From: Flavobacteriales bacterium
Lineage (GTDB): Bacteria > Bacteroidota > Bacteroidia > Flavobacteriales_F > PHOS-HE28
Direction: 5' to 3'
Length of the DNA stretch: 36,537 nucleotides
Assembly (NCBI GenBank): GCA_020847755.1
Contig: JADLBK010000106.1
Span: 1-36,537 of the forward strand
Positions 16,020 to 26,055 of this stretch are shown piece after piece (position 1 is the stretch's first letter; the number at the start of each line of letters is the position of its first letter). The translations under genes were made by a program, and so were the position numbers. The notes under the pieces are model-generated. The model saw only the letters and a list, made by a program, of their open reading frames with translations. It was not told the origin of the DNA and did not search any database.

Positions 16020-16473
16020 GGCGGATGCGTGCGATCAGTCCGGTGACCGCTTCATCAAGCATATGGTACACCTCGTCGAAGCCATCATCGCCGCCATAGT
16101 AAGGATCGGGCACTTCCCGCCAGGCGTGTCCGGGTGCGAAGTCCATCATCAGCACAGCCTTCGCTCGCAGCGCATCCGAAGGGGCCAGCGCATGGAGGTC
16201 GCGCAGGTTGCTCGCGTCCATGGCCAACAGCAGGTCGAACCGCTCGAAGTCCTCGGCAACGACCTGCCGGGCGCGCAGGTCGCTGATGTCGATGCCCTGT
16301 CTGAGCGTGGCCGCCTGGGCGCGACGATCGGGCGCTTCGCCGGTGTGGAAGTGGTTCGTGCCGGCCGAGTCGGTGGTGATGGTGAGCCCTGCGGCCGAAG
16401 CGCGATGACGCAACACGCCTTCGGCCATGGGGCTCCGGCAGATGTTGCCGAGACAAACGGTGAGGATCCTCAT
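16009..16473 (-). CDS. Low-molecular-weight protein-tyrosine phosphatase
   Basis: A 154-residue LMW-PTP. The active-site P-loop is intact: VCLGNICRSPMAEGV with nucleophile Cys7 and Arg13 (C-x5-R-S). The general-acid loop DPYYGGDDGFDEVY lies near the C-terminus as expected. Such enzymes dephosphorylate phosphotyrosine (often on envelope tyrosine kinases) or low-molecular-weight phosphoesters; the substrate is unknown and no BY-kinase lies in the window. The start ATG at 16473 gives the classic MRILTVCLGNICRSP opening. It lies downstream of dnaA but is separated from it by a strong terminator, so it needs its own promoter, which I could not place with confidence. It overlaps the rsmI-like gene by 11 nt. 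Confidence 0.95.
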   Translation of the reverse strand: MRILTVCLGNICRSPMAEGVLRHRASAAGLTITTDSAGTNHFHTGEAPDRRAQAATLRQGIDISDLRARQVVAEDFERFDLLLAMDASNLRDLHALAPSDALRAKAVLMMDFAPGHAWREVPDPYYGGDDGFDEVYHMLDEAVTGLIARIRHGR

Positions 16474-16523
16474 GGGGCAGGGAAGACGATCGGAGCGATC
16501 ACGCGGCACGAAGTTGGGCCAGG

Positions 16524-16550
16524 AAAAAGCCCCCGCCTCGGCGGGGGCTT
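16524..16550 (-). terminator. Rho-independent terminator of dnaA
   Basis: Read on the minus strand: a 10-bp perfect GC-rich stem (AAGCCCCCGC / GCGGGGGCTT) with a 4-nt CGAG loop, followed by a run of T. It starts 18 nt past the dnaA stop codon. It is the clearest intrinsic terminator in the window and separates dnaA from the phosphatase gene. Confidence 0.9.
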
Positions 16551-16568
16551 CCTTGGTATCAACGCTCC

Positions 16569-17999
16569 CTAGTGGATGCTCAGCTTCTTCTCCAGGTCCT
16601 CCAGGTAGCTGCGGAACTGCTTGTCCGTCTCCTGCAGGTTGTTCACCGTGCGGCACGCGTGCAGCACCGTTGCGTGATCCTTGCCGCCGCAGTGGGCCCC
16701 GATGCTGGCCAGCGAGCTCTTGGTCATCTTCTTGGCGAAGTACATCGCGATCTGGCGCGCCTGCACGACCTCGCGTTTGCGCGTCTTGCTCTTCAGGAGC
16801 TCGATCGGCAGGTCGAAGTAGTCGCACACCACTTTCTGGATGTAGTCGATCGACACCTCGCGGGCCGTGTTCTTCACGAACTTGTCGATCATCTGCTTGG
16901 CCAGGTCCAGCGTCACCGCCTTCTTGTTCAGCGAGCTCTGGGCGATGAGGCTGATCATGGCCCCTTCCAGCTCGCGGATGTTGGTGGTGATGCTGTACGC
17001 CAGGTATTCGACGACCTCCTTGGGCAGATCGAGGCCTTCGGCGTACATCTTCTTCTGCAGGATGGCGATGCGCGTCTCGAGGCCCGGCGTCTGCAGGTCG
17101 GCACTGAGGCCCCATTTGAAGCGGGACAGCAGCCGCTGCTCCATGCCCTGCATCTCCACCGGCGCCTTGTCGCTGGTGATCACCAGTTGCTTGCCGGATT
17201 GGTGCAGATGGTTGAAGATGTGGAAGAACACGTCCTGTGTCTTCTCCTTCCCGGCCAGGAACTGCACGTCGTCGATGATCAGCACGTCCATCATCTGATA
17301 GAACTGGCTGAAGTCGTTCACCGTGTGGTTCTTGACGGCCTCGATGAACTGCTGCGTGAACTTCTCGGCAGGCACGTACAGGATGGTCTTGTCCGGATGG
17401 TGCCGCTTGATCTCGATGCCGATGGCGTGGGCCAGGTGCGTCTTGCCGAGGCCCACCCCGCCATACACGAGCAACGGATTGAAGGCCGTGCCGCCGGGCT
17501 TCTGCGCCACGGCGTAGCCTGCACTGCGCGCCAATCGGTTGCAGTCCCCCTCGATGAAGTTCTCGAAGGAGTAGTTGGGGTTCAGGTGGCTCTCGACCTT
17601 GATCTTCTTCAGGCCGGGGATGATGAACGGGTTCTTGATGGGGCTGTTCGCCACATCGATCGGAAGGCTCACGGCGGGGTTCTTCACCTCACGCGCGTTG
17701 CTCGTCGGCACCTTCACCGTGTACGGGTTCGCGCTCGGGTAGCTGTTCTCCATGATGATGGAGTACTCCAGCCGTCCCTCAGCGCCCAGCTCCTTGCGGA
17801 TGATCTTCTTCAGCAGCCCGATGTAATGCTCTTCCAGCCATTCGTAGAAGAACTGCGAGGGCACTTGGATCGTCAGGACGTGGTCCTGCAGCTTCAGCGC
17901 CCGGATCGGTTCGAACCAGGTCTTGAAGCTCTGCGGGCTCACGTTGTCCTTGATCACCTCCAGGCACCGCTCCCAGATCCTCTCGTGGTCTTTCTTCAT
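16569..17999 (-). CDS. dnaA: Chromosomal replication initiator protein DnaA
   Basis: DnaA, 476 residues. It binds DnaA boxes at oriC as an ATP-bound oligomer, melts the origin and recruits the helicase. Domain I is at residues 1-80 (IWERCLEVIKDNVSPQSFKTWFEPI), a linker at about 85-135, and the AAA+ domain after it with Walker A GGVGLGKTHLA (about 180-190), Walker B VLIIDDVQFLAG (about 239-250) and sensor-region RFKWGLSADLQ. Domain IV carries the DNA-binding signature GGKDHATVLHACRTV near the C-terminus. The gene is monocistronic with its own terminator. Its upstream region contains a -7-like element and an A-tract but no recognisable DnaA boxes. Confidence 0.98.
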   Translation of the reverse strand: MKKDHERIWERCLEVIKDNVSPQSFKTWFEPIRALKLQDHVLTIQVPSQFFYEWLEEHYIGLLKKIIRKELGAEGRLEYSIIMENSYPSANPYTVKVPTSNAREVKNPAVSLPIDVANSPIKNPFIIPGLKKIKVESHLNPNYSFENFIEGDCNRLARSAGYAVAQKPGGTAFNPLLVYGGVGLGKTHLAHAIGIEIKRHHPDKTILYVPAEKFTQQFIEAVKNHTVNDFSQFYQMMDVLIIDDVQFLAGKEKTQDVFFHIFNHLHQSGKQLVITSDKAPVEMQGMEQRLLSRFKWGLSADLQTPGLETRIAILQKKMYAEGLDLPKEVVEYLAYSITTNIRELEGAMISLIAQSSLNKKAVTLDLAKQMIDKFVKNTAREVSIDYIQKVVCDYFDLPIELLKSKTRKREVVQARQIAMYFAKKMTKSSLASIGAHCGGKDHATVLHACRTVNNLQETDKQFRSYLEDLEKKLSIH

Positions 18000-18088
18000 G
18001 GGCGGTCGTCAGGGTTGAGGATGCGTGTGGTCCGATGCGCCGATCCGCTGCAACCGTTGATGCTGAAGGGTTCCAGCGAAGCGGGCGA

Positions 18089-18096
18089 CAAATATG
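18089..18096 (-). promoter_or_regulatory. -7-like promoter element for dnaA
   Basis: The minus strand reads CATATTTG, one mismatch to TAnnTTTG, 89 nt before the dnaA ATG. A T-run about 15 nt further upstream may act as an UP-like element. This predicts a leader of roughly 85 nt, long for this window. Confidence 0.45.
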
Positions 18097-18163
18097 GACC
18101 GAAACGAGTGAAAAAAAAACATGAAGTGCGCTTGACGGAAAGGAAAATAATCGCCTCACTACC

Positions 18164-18190
18164 GGGACGCGTTCCGAACGCGTGCGTCCC
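18164..18190. repeat. Nested inverted repeat upstream of dnaA
   Basis: Outer arms GGGACGC / GCGTCCC and an inner, alternative pair ACGCGTT / AACGCGT separated by CCG share the same 27 bp. It could be an operator or a cruciform; no binding protein can be named. Confidence 0.45.
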
Positions 18191-18372
18191 TTGCCCCACG
18201 CGGCCTCCATGCAGGGAGCTGTCACCGCTTCCCCGCCTCCTCCCGAAGGCCTCCACCACCCCGGTCGCGAACCCCAAAGGACCCCTTCGCGCACAGGTGT
18301 CATCCGGTCGTGCCATCATCCACCGCATCCACCCGAAAGGTACGAGGGCGGGAGGGGCGGTCGCAAGCACCC

Positions 18373-18380
18373 TACCTTGA
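18373..18380 (+). promoter_or_regulatory. -7-like element for the thioesterase gene
   Basis: TACCTTGA resembles TAnnTTTG (the last two bases differ) and ends 4 nt before the ATG at 18385. Confidence 0.4.
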
Positions 18381-18384
18381 CCGC

Positions 18385-18798
18385 ATGTTCGAGCACCGCT
18401 GCCAGGTGCGCGTCCGCTATGGCGAGACGGACCGCATGGGCTACCTGTACTACGGCGACTATGCCGAATACCTCGAGGTGGGCCGCGTGGAAGCCCTGCG
18501 CAGCCTGGGTTTCCCGTATCGCCGCATCGAGGATGAAGGTGTGCTGCTGCCGGTCCGCGACCTGCATGTGCGCTACCACGCACCGGCGCACTACGACGAC
18601 CTGCTCACGGTGATCACGCGCATCCGCGAACGGCCTGCAGCACGCATCGTCTTCGACTACGAGGTGCGCGATGAACGCGAGGCGCTCCTTACCGAAGCCT
18701 CCACCACGCTCGTGTTCGTGGACAGGCTCACCGGACGTCCCCGCCGCGCGCCGGAGGACCTCCTCGCCGCGCTCTCACCTCACTTCCCGCCGGCCTGA
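18385..18798 (+). CDS. YbgC/FadM-type acyl-CoA thioesterase (hotdog fold)
   Basis: A 137-residue hotdog-fold thioesterase of the 4-hydroxybenzoyl-CoA thioesterase/YbgC group, which hydrolyses acyl-CoA or acyl-ACP thioesters in the cytoplasm. The signature RVRYGETDRMGYLYYGDYAEYLEVGR lies at about residues 8-33, with the catalytic Asp in ETD. The middle VRDLHVRYHAPAHYDDLLTV and the end STTLVFVD are typical. No tol-pal genes are nearby, so a specific YbgC role is not implied. Its last 19 nt overlap the end of the convergent yigZ-like gene. Start 18385 is supported by the motif position and a -7-like element. Confidence 0.92.
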   Translation: MFEHRCQVRVRYGETDRMGYLYYGDYAEYLEVGRVEALRSLGFPYRRIEDEGVLLPVRDLHVRYHAPAHYDDLLTVITRIRERPAARIVFDYEVRDEREALLTEASTTLVFVDRLTGRPRRAPEDLLAALSPHFPPA

Positions 18799-19391
18799 TC
18801 ATCGAACAGGGCTCCATGCACCGACCAGTTGTTCCGGAGGACGGTGATGATCGAGGGCGGCAACAGCACGTCAAACCGGCACCGCTCATCGTACGTGGCG
18901 AGCACGACCTCTCCATCCGCCTGCAGCACCGCCGCGCGCAACGCACCTGCAAGGGCTTGGTCGCACGTGATCGTGAGCGGTATCCTCACCACCTGCTCGA
19001 CCACGGGCGCCGCTTGAAGGGCCAGCCGTGCCGCCTCCCCATAGGCCCGGACAAGTCCGCCCTTGCCGAGGAGCGTTCCGCCGAAGTAGCGCACCACCAC
19101 AACGGCCGCGTGGGTCAGCCCCGCCGCTTCGATGCGGCGCAGGATCGGCCGTCCCGCGGTGCCCTGCGGTTCGCCGGCATCGTTCGACCGCTTGCGCGCA
19201 CCGTCCGCGCCGAGCACCCACGCGTAGCAGTGGTGACGCGCATCGTGGTGGCGCCTGGCCAGCCGTGCGGCCTCGCTCTGGAACGCCTCCTCATCGGCGA
19301 TGGGGAACGCATAGGCCAGAAAGCGACTGGCCTTCTCCCGATAGGTCGCCTCGCCCGCGCCGGCCAGGGTCATGTATCGATCGGTGCTCAT
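18780..19391 (-). CDS. YigZ/IMPACT family protein
   Basis: A 203-residue UPF0029/IMPACT family protein. The N-terminal IMPACT domain carries KASRFLAYAFPI, HHCYAWVLGAD and the diagnostic SNDAGEPQGTAGRPIL motif (about residues 68-83), followed by VVVRYFGGTLLGKGGLVRAYGEAA. The C-terminal ~70 residues match the ferredoxin-like second domain. The eukaryotic relative IMPACT regulates GCN2; the bacterial function is not settled, although RNA or ribosome association has been proposed. The ATG overlaps the EamA stop by 4 nt, placing it last in the ribD-EamA-yigZ unit. The convergent overlap with the thioesterase gene is 19 nt. Confidence 0.92.
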   Translation of the reverse strand: MSTDRYMTLAGAGEATYREKASRFLAYAFPIADEEAFQSEAARLARRHHDARHHCYAWVLGADGARKRSNDAGEPQGTAGRPILRRIEAAGLTHAAVVVVRYFGGTLLGKGGLVRAYGEAARLALQAAPVVEQVVRIPLTITCDQALAGALRAAVLQADGEVVLATYDERCRFDVLLPPSIITVLRNNWSVHGALFDDQAGGK

Positions 19392-20236
19392 GCGGCGAGG
19401 ATCAGGACCATCGCGAGCATGGCCGTGGCGATGCCGGCCAATTGCAGTGTCCGCGGCCGTTCCCGGAACAGGGTCATGCTGCCCAGGGTGCCGAACACGA
19501 TCACGCCGATGTTCATCAACGGGAACACGCTGCTGCTGGGCAGCCCGCTGTTCGCCAGCGCCTTCACCACGAAGTAGAGGCTGCCATAGTTGACCGTGCC
19601 GAGCAGCAGTCCTCCCGCCCAGGTGCGCGGTTCCGGGAAAGCCCCCTGCTCGCCTCGCACGAACACGCCGATCAGGCCCAGCACGCCGGCCATCCCGAAC
19701 ACCATCGTGGGCAGCACGGCCTCGGTGAGCGGCGTGGTACGCATCCGTTGCGTCCACGCCAGGCCGATGTCGATGGCCGCATTGCCCGCGAACAACAGCA
19801 CGGGCAGTGCCCACGCGCGGTGCATCCCCCTGCCATCGTTGCTCCATGAACTGAGCACCACGCCTGCGATGGCCAGGGCAATGCCCATCCAGCCCAGCAG
19901 CCGTTGTTCCTCCCCCAGGGCCACCACACTGAAGGTCACCGTGAGCACGAGGCTCATCTTGCTGGCCACCGTGGTCGCGGCGATGCCCGCGCGCTGCGCG
20001 GAGAACCCGGTGAGGTAGAACACCGTGATGAACAGGACGCTCAGGATCAACGACGGCGTCCACAACGGTGCCAGGTCGCCCGCAGCCCATGGCTTGGAGA
20101 TCACCAGTCCACAGAGCAGCGCCACGAAGTAGTTGATGACGATCGCAGGGAGGAGCGCGACCCGCCGATGTTCGAACGACTTGAAGATCAGGAACAGCAG
20201 GGCCGCGAACACTGCGGCGAGGATCACCAGCACCAT
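19388..20236 (-). CDS. EamA/DMT-family transporter
   Basis: A 282-residue inner-membrane protein with about ten hydrophobic helices, arranged as two five-helix halves as in EamA (drug/metabolite transporter) proteins. Features: N-terminal ILAAVFAALLFLIFKSFE, mid ATTVASKMSLVLTVTFSVVALGEE (the conserved helix ending in Glu), and later SGLPSSSVFPLMNIGVIVFGTLGSMTLFRER. The substrate cannot be predicted; relatives export amino acids or metabolites. Its start overlaps the ribD stop by 13 nt, and its stop overlaps the yigZ-like ATG. A role in flavin transport is possible from context, but that is only a guess. Start 20236 (MVLVILAA) is chosen because upstream codons lie inside ribD and are not hydrophobic. 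Confidence 0.88.
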   Translation of the reverse strand: MVLVILAAVFAALLFLIFKSFEHRRVALLPAIVINYFVALLCGLVISKPWAAGDLAPLWTPSLILSVLFITVFYLTGFSAQRAGIAATTVASKMSLVLTVTFSVVALGEEQRLLGWMGIALAIAGVVLSSWSNDGRGMHRAWALPVLLFAGNAAIDIGLAWTQRMRTTPLTEAVLPTMVFGMAGVLGLIGVFVRGEQGAFPEPRTWAGGLLLGTVNYGSLYFVVKALANSGLPSSSVFPLMNIGVIVFGTLGSMTLFRERPRTLQLAGIATAMLAMVLILAA

Positions 20237-21282
20237 GTGTCGGCGGGTTTGTCTCCTTGGACCACAAGGTCGATCCGGTCGGTCCCGATCCGGAGGGTCC
20301 GCGCAGGAGCCTTGGGCATATCGGGCCCCGCAGTGCCGGCGCCGAACGCCACCGCACCGGTGATCACACGCGCTTCGTCCCACAGGCCCCGCCGGAGGAA
20401 GTGCCCCAACAGCATCGACCCGCCCTCCACCATCACGGAGCGTATGTTCCTCCGTCGGAGTTCATCGAGGAGGGTGTCCAGCGGGTCGGCGGCCAGGGGA
20501 ACGATGAACTGCTCGGCACGCACATCGGCCCGCGGATGCTCGGTGAACAGCAGGGTCGGCACCGACCCGTCGAACACCTTCGAGGAGGAGGGCGTGCGCT
20601 CCGCCCGATCAAGCACCATGCGCAGCGGCTGACGGCCTTCCACATGGCGCACCGTCAGCGCCGGATCGTCGTTCTCCACGGTACGCCCGCCCACCAGAAT
20701 GGCCTGCTCCTCGGTCCGCCAGCGGTGCACGAGCACGTCCGTGGCCGGTGAACTGATGCGCTGCACACCGCGCTCCGACCGGGGGTGCCTGTCCAGGAAA
20801 CCGTCCATGGACCGGGCCCACTTCAGCACGATGTATGGACGCTGCTGCGCCAGGCTGGTGAGGAAACGGCGGTTGATCCAACGGGCTTCGGCCTCGCACA
20901 CGCCCACCTCCACGCGGACGCCGGCCGCACGGAGCCGCTCGACCCCGCGTCCCGCGACCTGCGGGAAGGGGTCCGCATGAGCGACGACCACGTGGCGCAC
21001 CCCTCGGGCGATCAGCAGGTCGGCACAGGGCGGGGTGCGTCCATGATGCGCACAGGGCTCGAGGTTCACGTAGAGCACGGCATCCGAAGGTATCGGGCCG
21101 TCACCGTAGGCGTTCATGCATTCCACCTCGGCGTGCGGCCGCCCTGCCGCATGATGCCAACCTTCGGCCAGCACGATCCCATCCCGGACCAGCACTGCGC
21201 CCACCATCGGGTTGGGTGCAGCCCATCCCGCGCCGAGGCGCGCCAGGTGCAGGCATCGCTCCATGAAGGGGGCGTGTTGCAT
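20224..21282 (-). CDS. ribD: Bifunctional riboflavin biosynthesis deaminase/reductase
   Basis: RibD deaminates 2,5-diamino-6-ribosylamino-pyrimidinone 5'-phosphate and then reduces the ribosyl side chain with NADPH, steps 2 and 3 of riboflavin synthesis. In the 352-residue protein the N-terminal deaminase carries the zinc motifs HAEVECM (His/Glu) and PCAHHGRTPPC, with NPMVGAVLV ahead of them. The C-terminal reductase has LKWARSMDGFL and VMVEGGSMLLGHFL. Both halves look complete. Start ATG 21282 (MQHAPFMERCLHLA) fits the family. It leads a three-gene run with EamA and yigZ genes and is divergent from prmC. No FMN riboswitch is visible in the 82-bp gap. Confidence 0.96.
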   Translation of the reverse strand: MQHAPFMERCLHLARLGAGWAAPNPMVGAVLVRDGIVLAEGWHHAAGRPHAEVECMNAYGDGPIPSDAVLYVNLEPCAHHGRTPPCADLLIARGVRHVVVAHADPFPQVAGRGVERLRAAGVRVEVGVCEAEARWINRRFLTSLAQQRPYIVLKWARSMDGFLDRHPRSERGVQRISSPATDVLVHRWRTEEQAILVGGRTVENDDPALTVRHVEGRQPLRMVLDRAERTPSSSKVFDGSVPTLLFTEHPRADVRAEQFIVPLAADPLDTLLDELRRRNIRSVMVEGGSMLLGHFLRRGLWDEARVITGAVAFGAGTAGPDMPKAPARTLRIGTDRIDLVVQGDKPADTWCW

Positions 21283-21330
21283 GTGCCGGGATGGTGCAGG
21301 GCGATCAGCGGTCGTGGTCGTCCTGGCGCG

Positions 21331-21338
21331 CGAAGATG
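21331..21338 (-). promoter_or_regulatory. -7-like element for ribD
   Basis: The minus strand reads CATCTTCG, two mismatches to TAnnTTTG, 48 nt before the ribD ATG. It lies 14 nt from the divergent prmC element, so the two promoters must overlap. Confidence 0.4.
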
Positions 21339-21352
21339 CGACGGGCGCGGCC

Positions 21353-21360
21353 GATCTTTG
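21353..21360 (+). promoter_or_regulatory. -7-like element for prmC
   Basis: GATCTTTG has one mismatch to TAnnTTTG and ends 4 nt before the GTG at 21365. It decides for the GTG start, because longer frames would run through the promoter and into ribD. Confidence 0.5.
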
Positions 21361-21364
21361 TGCC

Positions 21365-22222
21365 GTGCGCATCCCCACCAACACCGTCGGTGCCGTCCTC
21401 GATCTGTACCAACAGGACCTGGGCGGGCGCCATCCGGCGTCGGAGGTGCGCGCGATCGCCGAGGCGGTGTTCCGGCATCACCTGGCGTGGGATAGGACAC
21501 GGTTGCTCGCTGAACGCCATGCCGCGCTCAGCGAGAGCGAGCTGCTACGCGTATACCTGCCATTGAAGCGGCTGCGGTGCGGTGAACCGCTCCAGTACGT
21601 GCTGGGAAGCACCACCTTCCATGGGCTCACGATCGAGGTGGGGCCTGCGGTGCTCATCCCGCGGCCGGAGACCGAGGAGCTCGTGGACCTGATCATGCGG
21701 TCCGTACAAGCGCCTGCACGCATCGTGGATGTGGGCACCGGCTGTGGATGCATCGCCCTGGCGCTCAAACGGCACTTCCCCAAAGCCGAGGTCCATGGCC
21801 TTGACGTGAGCGATGCCGCCTTGGAGGTGGCCCGGCGCAACGCGGTCCGCAACGGGCTGGAGGTCCACTGGACCCGGACCGATGTGCTGGACGAGCGCTG
21901 CATGCTGCCAGGCGCCTCCGACCTGGTGGTGAGCAATCCGCCCTACATCCCCCGCACCGAGGCCGCTACGCTCGATCCGCACGTGCGCGACCACGAACCG
22001 GCGCTTGCGCTCTTCGTGGATGACGAGGATCCCATCCGGTTCCACAAGGCCATCGGGCAGCGGGCCATGGAAGCCCTTGTCCACGGCGGCACGCTCTGGT
22101 TCGAGGGTCACCACCGCACCGTCGGCGATGTGCCCGCGGTGCTGCGTACCATGGGCTACCAGGAAGCCACCCTCCTTCACGACCTGAGCGGCGCCCCGCG
22201 TTTCGTGCGTGCCGTACGTTAG
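21365..22222 (+). CDS. prmC: Release factor glutamine methyltransferase PrmC
   Basis: PrmC (HemK) N5-methylates the Gln of the GGQ motif in peptide-chain release factors RF1 and RF2, using SAM. The 285-residue product has a helical N-terminal domain (to about residue 85), then GEPLQYVLGSTTFHGL, VLIPRPETEELV, the SAM loop VDVGTGCGCIALAL and the catalytic NPPYIP motif, which contacts the substrate Gln. Start GTG 21365 (MRIPTNTVG) is chosen from the -7-like element and family length; upstream in-frame ATGs would overlap divergent ribD. It begins a plus-strand run prmC-ligA-DUF6913-like-dapA with 15 nt to ligA. Confidence 0.95.
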   Translation: MRIPTNTVGAVLDLYQQDLGGRHPASEVRAIAEAVFRHHLAWDRTRLLAERHAALSESELLRVYLPLKRLRCGEPLQYVLGSTTFHGLTIEVGPAVLIPRPETEELVDLIMRSVQAPARIVDVGTGCGCIALALKRHFPKAEVHGLDVSDAALEVARRNAVRNGLEVHWTRTDVLDERCMLPGASDLVVSNPPYIPRTEAATLDPHVRDHEPALALFVDDEDPIRFHKAIGQRAMEALVHGGTLWFEGHHRTVGDVPAVLRTMGYQEATLLHDLSGAPRFVRAVR

Positions 22223-24822
<2,600 letters not shown>

Positions 24823-24840
24823 CGGCAGCGCCGCATCCGC

Positions 24841-25734
24841 ATGGACGACCGATTCCGCGGCCTCGGGGTGGCCCTTGTGACCCCGTTCCTGCCCAAGGGC
24901 AACATCGACTACGCCGGCCTGGAACGGCTGATCGAGCATCAGATCACCGGCGGTGTGGACTATGTGGTGAGCATGGGCACCACGGGCGAGAGCGTCACCC
25001 TCACCAAGGAGGAGAAGAGGGAGCTGCTGGCGCAGACCATCGGCTTCGTGCGCAACCGCGTGCCGCTCGTGCTCGGTGTGGGCGGCAACAACACGGCCGA
25101 GGTCATCGAGGCGCTGGAAGCCTTCGACATGGACGGGGTGGATGCCATCCTGAGCGTGAGCCCGTACTACAACAAGCCCACGCAGGAAGGCATTCATCAG
25201 CACTACAAGGCCATCGCCCAGGTGGCTCTGCGGCCCATCATCCTCTATAACGTGCCCGGTCGCACCGGAAGCAACATGACCGCCGACACCACGCTGCGGC
25301 TGGCGAAGGACTTCAAGAACATCATCGCCATCAAGGAGGCCAGCGCCAACCTGGACCAGATGGGCCGCATCCTGAAGCACAAGCCGAAGGACTTCATGCT
25401 CATCAGCGGGGATGATGCGCTCACCCTGCCCATCATCGCGCTGGGCGGCGCGGGTGTGATCAGTGTGGTGGGCAACGCGCTGCCGCGTGAGTTCAGCACC
25501 CTGGTGAACGCCGCACTGAAGGGCGATCTGGAGACCGCCCGCCGCGAGCACCTGCGCCTCATCGAGGTGATCGACCTGCTCTTCGCCGAAGGCAACCCCG
25601 GAGGCATCAAGCACGCGTTGAAGGTGCTCGGCATCTGCGGCGACACCGTACGCCTGCCCCTGGTGAACATCAGCGAGGCCACCGCCAGAAAGCTCTACCA
25701 GGCGCTGGCGGATGCGGAGGTCGTGAAGTTGTGA
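24841..25734 (+). CDS. dapA: 4-hydroxy-tetrahydrodipicolinate synthase
   Basis: DapA condenses pyruvate with aspartate semialdehyde, the first committed step of lysine and meso-diaminopimelate (peptidoglycan) synthesis, in a TIM barrel via a Schiff base. The 297-residue protein has MGTTGESVTL (about 45-54), SVSPYYNKPTQEG, Tyr136 in LYNVPGRTG, the Schiff-base Lys165 in AIKEAS and SGDDALTLP. Everything expected is present. It is the last gene of the plus-strand run; a 45-bp palindrome starts 9 nt after its stop. Feedback control by lysine is common in the family, but I cannot read it from the sequence. Confidence 0.97.
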   Translation: MDDRFRGLGVALVTPFLPKGNIDYAGLERLIEHQITGGVDYVVSMGTTGESVTLTKEEKRELLAQTIGFVRNRVPLVLGVGGNNTAEVIEALEAFDMDGVDAILSVSPYYNKPTQEGIHQHYKAIAQVALRPIILYNVPGRTGSNMTADTTLRLAKDFKNIIAIKEASANLDQMGRILKHKPKDFMLISGDDALTLPIIALGGAGVISVVGNALPREFSTLVNAALKGDLETARREHLRLIEVIDLLFAEGNPGGIKHALKVLGICGDTVRLPLVNISEATARKLYQALADAEVVKL

Positions 25735-25742
25735 GCAGGCTC

Positions 25743-25787
25743 AGCTGGCTGGAATTTCGCCACGTCGTGGCGAAATTCCAGCCAGCT
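25743..25787. repeat. 45-bp perfect palindrome between dapA and the DUF4143 relic
   Basis: Two 22-nt arms are exact reverse complements around a single central T: the left arm starts AGCTGGCTGGAATTTCG, and the right arm ends CGAAATTCCAGCCAGCT. The inner part is AT-richer than its surroundings. It touches the stop codon of the ATPase relic and lies 9 nt from the dapA stop. There is no T-tract on either side, so a simple intrinsic terminator is not the best reading. A dispersed palindromic repeat or the footprint of the element that delivered the relic is possible. Confidence 0.9.
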
Positions 25788-26046
25788 ACCATTCCCACAG
25801 GGCGCTCAGCGGCACTGCGTGGATGTCCTTCGCAAAGGGCGTTATGCCCAGCCCTGGGTGCAGCAGCAACCCCCGCAGCCATTTGTCCCCGGCCACTTCC
25901 CGCAGGTGCTTCAGGCCGGCCACATCGTTGCTGCCCACGGCCATGGCGGCCTTCACCTCGATGCCCACGATACGGCCCTTGTTGTCCTCCAGCACGATGT
26001 CCACCTCACGGCCTGCCTCGGTCCGGAAGGGGTAGGCCTTCGCCCG
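25786..26046 (-). pseudogene. C-terminal remnant of a DUF4143 AAA-type ATPase
   Basis: An open frame of about 86 codons matches only the C-terminal end of the widespread ATP-binding proteins with a DUF4143 domain: FRTEAGREVDIVLED, then GRIVGIEVKAAMAVGSNDVAGLKHL and an end near HAVPLSALWEW. The VDIVLED / GIEVKAA pair is the PD-(D/E)XK-like part typical of that C-terminus. The Walker motifs and about 300 N-terminal residues are missing; on the upstream side the frame is closed by TAG at 26047-26049. There is no proper start codon; a GTG at 26002-26004 gives at most 72 residues. It is best read as a gene relic left after deletion. The stop codon lies in the edge of the 45-bp palindrome. Confidence 0.72.
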
Positions 26047-26047
26047 C

Positions 26048-26055
26048 TACCTTTC
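26048..26055 (+). promoter_or_regulatory. -7-like element for the exonuclease gene
   Basis: TACCTTTC matches TAnnTTTG in all but the last base and ends 9 nt before the ATG at 26065, the same spacing as recF. It begins exactly where the ATPase relic's frame ends. Confidence 0.5.

Larger units (their letters stand above)
18000..18384 (+). other. Divergent intergenic region between dnaA and the thioesterase gene
   Basis: 385 bp without a supported gene. It holds the dnaA -7-like element (18089-18096), a 9-A run (18111-18119, T-tract on the dnaA strand) in an AT-rich patch that stands out from the GC-rich surroundings (about 18085-18150), an inverted repeat (18164-18190) and the thioesterase -7-like element. 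I find no TTATNCACA-type DnaA box. Reading frames through it look like shadows. Confidence 0.6.

Noticed and set aside
16572-18380. About 600-codon plus-strand open frame across dnaA
   Set aside because: It is a shadow of dnaA in a GC-rich genome: Leu/His/Val/Asp-rich, low complexity, no motif, and it runs through the dnaA promoter.
18000-18384. oriC at the dnaA upstream region
   Set aside because: An AT-rich patch exists, but I found no TTATNCACA-type boxes on either strand. The pair near dnaN is a better, still unproven, candidate.
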